Below, piece after piece: positions 14,506 through 17,976 of a stretch of 17,976 nt of DNA. Each line of letters starts with the position of its first letter. The stretch's first letter is position 1. This DNA is from UBA6186 sp050012295 (lineage in GTDB: Bacteria; Pseudomonadota; Gammaproteobacteria; UBA6186; Azoamicaceae), in assembly GCA_050012295.1 (NCBI GenBank), contig JBEKHL010000034.1, forward strand, positions 1-17,976, read 5' to 3'. The notes beneath the pieces are model-generated. The model worked only from the letters and a program-made list of their open reading frames with translations. It was not told the origin of the DNA and made no database searches. Position numbers and translations under genes: made by a program.

Positions 14506-14534
14506 TTTACGCACTATGTTAGTGCTACTATAAA
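14506..14534 (+). promoter_or_regulatory. Promoter candidate for the HD hydrolase gene
   Basis: TTTACG (14506-14511), 17 nt, then TATAAA (14529-14534). The start would fall near 14541, leaving a leader of about 16 nt to ATG 14557. A perfect TTGACA also occurs at 14432-14437, but its best downstream -10 (TATTAA at 14453) is too close. The rest of 14358-14556 shows no gene. Confidence 0.4.
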
Positions 14535-14556
14535 ATATTTTTACCACAGTAAATTT

Positions 14557-15228
14557 ATGAACGATTTATCTTGCTGGGAAACTAAATTTAAATATTGTTG
14601 TTACTCGAAGCAACTATTAATAAAACTTTTATTACTTAATAAAACAGCAAAACCAAAAGTAGATATTTTAGAAATTAAAAAAGCTATTTATTACGCCAAA
14701 AAGTATCACGGAGCTCAATTACGCCAATCTGGAGAACCATATTATTCGCATCCACTGGAGGTCGCATATAATATTGCTGATTATGTTTTTGAAACAAATA
14801 TTTTAGTTACCAGCATTCTTCATGATACGATTGAAGATACTGAATTAACTAAAGAAAAAATTGATTACATTTTTGGCTCCAAAATAGCCAATCAAGTTGA
14901 GTCTTTAACTAGAATAAAATCAGATCGAAAAATTAGCGCAGCAGAAATGGTAGAATTATTATGGCAACAAAAAAATATTGAACTACTATTAGTTAAACAG
15001 TTTGATAGACTACATAATATTCATACAATTAACTTTAAATCTATTGAAAAAATAAAAACAATCACAGAAGAAACTATTGATGCCTTCATAATTCTTGCTA
15101 TATACCTAGAAATGCCCTCAATAGTAGAAGATCTAATACAACATTGTACTAAAATAATTGCTCCCAACTACCGTAAAGATAAAAAAAATTATGATGATAG
15201 TTTTAAGTTACCTGCTCTAAGTAGTTAA
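14557..15228 (+). CDS. HD-domain (p)ppGpp hydrolase-like protein (SpoT/RelA hydrolase domain only)
   Basis: A 223-residue protein made only of the N-terminal HD hydrolase domain of RelA/SpoT enzymes, which removes the 3' pyrophosphate of (p)ppGpp. Metal and active-site residues are in place: AKKYHGAQLRQSGEPY (H51), YYSHPLEVA (H65), SILHDTIEDTE (H89-D90, E93-D94), and the late aspartate in VKQFDRLHNI (D150, N154). Synthetase, TGS and ACT domains are absent, so it resembles small alarmone hydrolases and the split spoT genes described in Rickettsia. The final 25 residues are polar and unlike a synthetase start. The N-terminal 30 residues are Cys/Lys-rich and not conserved-looking. No strong ribosome site precedes ATG. 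The 3' end overlaps the convergent transporter gene by 12 bp. By its residues it should be active; the substrate could also be another nucleotide. Confidence 0.85.
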   Translation: MNDLSCWETKFKYCCYSKQLLIKLLLLNKTAKPKVDILEIKKAIYYAKKYHGAQLRQSGEPYYSHPLEVAYNIADYVFETNILVTSILHDTIEDTELTKEKIDYIFGSKIANQVESLTRIKSDRKISAAEMVELLWQQKNIELLLVKQFDRLHNIHTINFKSIEKIKTITEETIDAFIILAIYLEMPSIVEDLIQHCTKIIAPNYRKDKKNYDDSFKLPALSS

Positions 15229-16536
15229 AAGATTTTTTGTATGTATAATAATTGAATTGTTTTTTTCTAAGTTTTCAAAATGTTGTAACCCATATTTAAA
15301 AGCTATAATTACTGGTAGATAAATAATCCACAAACCCCAATGCCCAAATTTTTCTGTAATATAAACAAGCACAAAAGAAGTAATTGAATACATTAGAGCC
15401 CTTGATAACACAAACATAAAGCTTGCATAAGTAAAACGTTTAAAGATAGGAAAGTGAGTAAAGAAAATAGCATGTGCCGGTACATCATATATTCCAAACA
15501 CGCAAATACATTGCATAATCATTAAATGTAAGGGAGAAGTAATGTTATATAATAAATATGGGGTACATAATGTAAAAATCAAAAATATTATCATTGTAGC
15601 TTTAACGATTTTTAATGGATGTATCTTATGACTTAATATCGTAAAATATGCGATACCTAAAAAATCTACTATTGCAATTACCAAATTATGGTTAACAATT
15701 TGTTCACCGCTATAATTAAATAAATTTTTCAATAGTTCACTGCTATAAATATAGGCAAAATAAAAGCGTAATGGCGTCCCGCATTGTATAAGAAAATATG
15801 CTAATGCGGTTTTTTTATTAACTTTTTCATTTACAATTAGACTTCTTTTTATTAGGTTTGTATTTCTACCAAGCCCTTCAATAATATTTTGTAACTTACG
15901 TTTTGCATTTACAAAATCTGGAGTTTCTCTCAGAACGTTTCTAGCAACAGCTCCTATTACCGCTATTAAAGCACCTATCCAAAAAACAACTCGCCAATCT
16001 AAATTAATGATAAATACTGCCGATGCAACACCTAAAGCCATAAAGCTACCCAAACCAGCGGCGCAATCCATTAAACAAACCGCTGGATAACGAGCAGGTG
16101 GTTTAATCAACTCTGTTAAGTAAATTTCAGCACCTATAATCTCTCCCATAGAAGACATACCTTGCGTAATACGACAGATAATCATTGCCCAAGAAGCTGT
16201 AACTCCAATTTGAGCATAAGTTGGTAAATTTGCCATTACGGTACAAGATAACGCCATCATCACGGTAGTGATTATTACCGTTGGTTTGCGTCCTATATTG
16301 TCGCCTATGTAACCAAAAACCAATGCGCCAAATGGTCGAAAAACAAATGTTGAACCAAATGCTGCTGTCGCAATTAATTTAGAAGTATATGGATCGGTTT
16401 TAGGAAAAAATAGTTCATTTAATACTATAGCCATGTGCACATAAAGCATTAAATCAAAATATTCAAGAAAGGTTCCAATTTGTAGGATCCCTATAGCTTC
16501 TTTTTGTTCTTTAGTTAGGGATGAAAATATTTTCAT
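15217..16536 (-). CDS. proP: ProP-like MFS transporter (metabolite:H+ symporter), second of a tandem pair
   Basis: A 439-residue inner-membrane transporter with about 12 predicted membrane segments, of the MHS subfamily that includes the proline/betaine symporter ProP. Visible features: LQIGTFLEYFDLMLYVHMA in helix 1, the MFS loop signature GYIGDNIGRKPTVIITT (75-91), and QGMSSMGEIIGAEIYLTEL in helices 4-5. These segments match the many ProP copies of Rickettsia, which are thought to bring host metabolites across the membrane; the substrate need not be proline. It is clearly a paralogue of the upstream gene with near-identical N-terminal halves and a more variable C-terminal half. ATG at 16536 overlaps the preceding TGA as ATGA, so translation is coupled. 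No terminator separates it from the convergent HD gene. Confidence 0.9.
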   Translation of the reverse strand: MKIFSSLTKEQKEAIGILQIGTFLEYFDLMLYVHMAIVLNELFFPKTDPYTSKLIATAAFGSTFVFRPFGALVFGYIGDNIGRKPTVIITTVMMALSCTVMANLPTYAQIGVTASWAMIICRITQGMSSMGEIIGAEIYLTELIKPPARYPAVCLMDCAAGLGSFMALGVASAVFIINLDWRVVFWIGALIAVIGAVARNVLRETPDFVNAKRKLQNIIEGLGRNTNLIKRSLIVNEKVNKKTALAYFLIQCGTPLRFYFAYIYSSELLKNLFNYSGEQIVNHNLVIAIVDFLGIAYFTILSHKIHPLKIVKATMIIFLIFTLCTPYLLYNITSPLHLMIMQCICVFGIYDVPAHAIFFTHFPIFKRFTYASFMFVLSRALMYSITSFVLVYITEKFGHWGLWIIYLPVIIAFKYGLQHFENLEKNNSIIIHTKNLLTT

Positions 16537-17834
16537 GTTTGTAATTCACTAGAAACAATATTCATTGAATTATTAGATAATTTTTTAGTTGGGTAGTTTC
16601 CAATTGCTTTTTCTAAATTTTCAAAATGTACAAGCCCAAATCCAAACCCCACAATTACTGGAATAAAAATAAACAATAATCCCCACACCCCATATTTTTC
16701 CGTTATCCAAACAAGACCAAATGAGGTTATTATATACATTAAAGCACGCGACAACGCATAAATAAAACTAGCACACGTAAATCTTTTAAGAATAGGAAAA
16801 TGGTTAAAAAAAATAGCTTTTGCTGGAGCAACATAAATTCCCATCGCACCAGTAAAGAATTGTATTAATATCAAATATAGCGGTGAACTAATGTTAGACA
16901 ATAAATATGGAATACATAAAATAAAGATAGTAGATATTATTGCAATTACTTTAATTATTTTTAATGGATATATTCTATAACTTAAAATTGTAATAAATAT
17001 GGTCCATAAAAAGCCTATTGTTGCAACTATTAAATTATGATAAATAATATCTTTAGCAGTATAGTGAAATAAATTTTTTAATATACCTCCACAATATATA
17101 TAAGTAAAATAAAAACATAATGGTCCTCCACATTGTATAAGAAAATATGCTAATATCGTTTTTTTAGTTAGACTTTGGTTTTTAATAATTTTCTGTGTAT
17201 TCTGTTTTGCATTTATAAAGTCTGGAGTTTCTCTAAGTGCAGTTCTAGCAACAGTTCCTATGATCGCTATTAATGCCCCAATCCAAAATGCAACTCTCCA
17301 GTCCATTCCCACAGCAAACACACCAGTTGCAACAGCTAACGCCATTAAAGTACCAAAACCAGAAGCACAATCCATTAAACTAACCACTGGATAACGAGCC
17401 GGCGGTTTAACTAATTCTGTTAAGTAAATTTCAGCACCTATGATCTCTCCCATAGAAGACATGCCTTGTACAATACGACATATTGTTACAGCCCAAGAAG
17501 CACCAATTCCAATTTGAGCATATGTTGGTAAAGTCGCCATAACGACACAAGATAATGCCATCATCATAGTAGTGATTATTACTGTTGGTTTACGTCCCAT
17601 AGTATCCCCTATGTAACCAAAAATAATGGCACCAACAGGTCTTAGAATATATGTTGAACAAAGCGCAAATGCTGCCAAGATAGCAGCTGTATGCGGATCT
17701 GCTTTAGGAAAAAAAATCTCATTTAATAGAACCGCCATGTGTATATAAATCATCAAATCAAAATATTCCAAAAAAGTTCCTATTTGGAGTAAAGCAATTG
17801 CTTCTTTTTGTTCCTTTTTTAAATGCAAATCCAT
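16533..17834 (-). CDS. proP: ProP-like MFS transporter (metabolite:H+ symporter), first of a tandem pair
   Basis: A 433-residue paralogue of the downstream transporter. It shows LQIGTFLEYFDLMIYIHMA in helix 1 (17-35), the loop signature GYIGDTMGRKPTVIITT (73-89), and QGMSSMGEIIGAEIYLTEL. The central cytoplasmic loop (NAKQNTQKIIKNQSL) is shorter by about ten residues than in its neighbour. It ends with a polar tail after the last membrane helix. Like its twin it would be a proton-coupled symporter for an osmolyte or host metabolite. ATG at 17834 has purine-rich GGGATATGGG upstream within about 6-16 nt. It is first in the two-gene operon, with its own promoter upstream. Confidence 0.9.
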   Translation of the reverse strand: MDLHLKKEQKEAIALLQIGTFLEYFDLMIYIHMAVLLNEIFFPKADPHTAAILAAFALCSTYILRPVGAIIFGYIGDTMGRKPTVIITTMMMALSCVVMATLPTYAQIGIGASWAVTICRIVQGMSSMGEIIGAEIYLTELVKPPARYPVVSLMDCASGFGTLMALAVATGVFAVGMDWRVAFWIGALIAIIGTVARTALRETPDFINAKQNTQKIIKNQSLTKKTILAYFLIQCGGPLCFYFTYIYCGGILKNLFHYTAKDIIYHNLIVATIGFLWTIFITILSYRIYPLKIIKVIAIISTIFILCIPYLLSNISSPLYLILIQFFTGAMGIYVAPAKAIFFNHFPILKRFTCASFIYALSRALMYIITSFGLVWITEKYGVWGLLFIFIPVIVGFGFGLVHFENLEKAIGNYPTKKLSNNSMNIVSSELQT

Positions 17835-17872
17835 AAAAAACCCATATCCCTTAAATGTTAACGTATTAATAC

Positions 17873-17900
17873 TTTATATACATATTTAGTCTTAGATCAA
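17873..17900 (-). promoter_or_regulatory. Promoter candidate for the proP-like operon
   Basis: On the minus strand TTGATC (complement of 17895-17900), a 16-nt spacer, and TATAAA (complement of 17873-17878). The transcript would start near 17866 with a leader of about 30 nt. The remainder up to the window end is AT-rich with no gene visible. Confidence 0.5.
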
Positions 17901-17976
17901 AATTATTACTATTTTGTTAACCTTAATTTTGCCTGTTTTTTTCAAACAAACCAGCTATACATTAACGCTTTTAAAA

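Noticed and set aside
1..17976. CRISPR array, tRNA or rRNA genes
   Set aside because: No regularly spaced direct repeats, no cloverleaf with a T-loop GTTCRANNC pattern in context, and no rRNA-like conserved blocks were seen; the GC-rich block at 6.0-6.5 kb is explained by the intron.

Overview
The window is AT-rich with low-GC codon use, many GTG/TTG starts and an accessory load that points to an intracellular alphaproteobacterium, most likely of the order Rickettsiales (a Rickettsia, Orientia or Megaira-like symbiont). The case rests on family knowledge read by eye: two ProP-type MHS/MFS transporters of the Rickettsia style, a stand-alone HD-type (p)ppGpp hydrolase fragment, PD-(D/E)XK repeat-family nucleases, ankyrin fragments, and a short TamA/TamB pair. 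No database search was possible, so the taxon is an inference.

Layout. 1-1911 (+): the 3' end of an ABC permease gene, followed 4 nt later by its ATPase, which carries an extra C-terminal AAA-associated domain; this is a NitT/TauT-type importer of unknown substrate. 1947-3731 (-): an AAA-ATPase-like/PD-(D/E)XK nuclease protein. 4036-5648 (+): an oxygen-binding-diiron-type metallo-beta-lactamase-fold protein followed by a GGDEF cyclase gene whose 3' end is lost.

5.5-9.5 kb is a damaged accessory island. It holds two ankyrin gene fragments at the borders of a segment of about 2.25 kb. Between them lie a short ORF-less group II intron interrupting a small gene and a HigB/RelE-HigA type toxin-antitoxin pair with an apparently leaderless promoter. 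Beyond them are an Rpn-type nuclease gene and a GNAT acetyltransferase pseudogene with an internal deletion. The two ankyrin fragments are circularly permuted: joining the ends of the segment restores one in-frame ankyrin gene to the codon. That suggests the segment entered as a circle opened inside the gene, or is a relic of a tandem duplication.

9.7-14.1 kb (+) is a core-like cluster: an SAM-dependent O-methyltransferase overlapping tamA, then tamB, the outer-membrane/inner-membrane halves of the TAM envelope assembly system. 14190-14357 (-) is a 55-aa gene matching only the C-terminal tail of Rpn-type nucleases. 14557-15228 (+) encodes an HD (p)ppGpp hydrolase-like protein. 15217-17834 (-) is a tandem, translationally coupled pair of ProP-like transporters with a promoter upstream.
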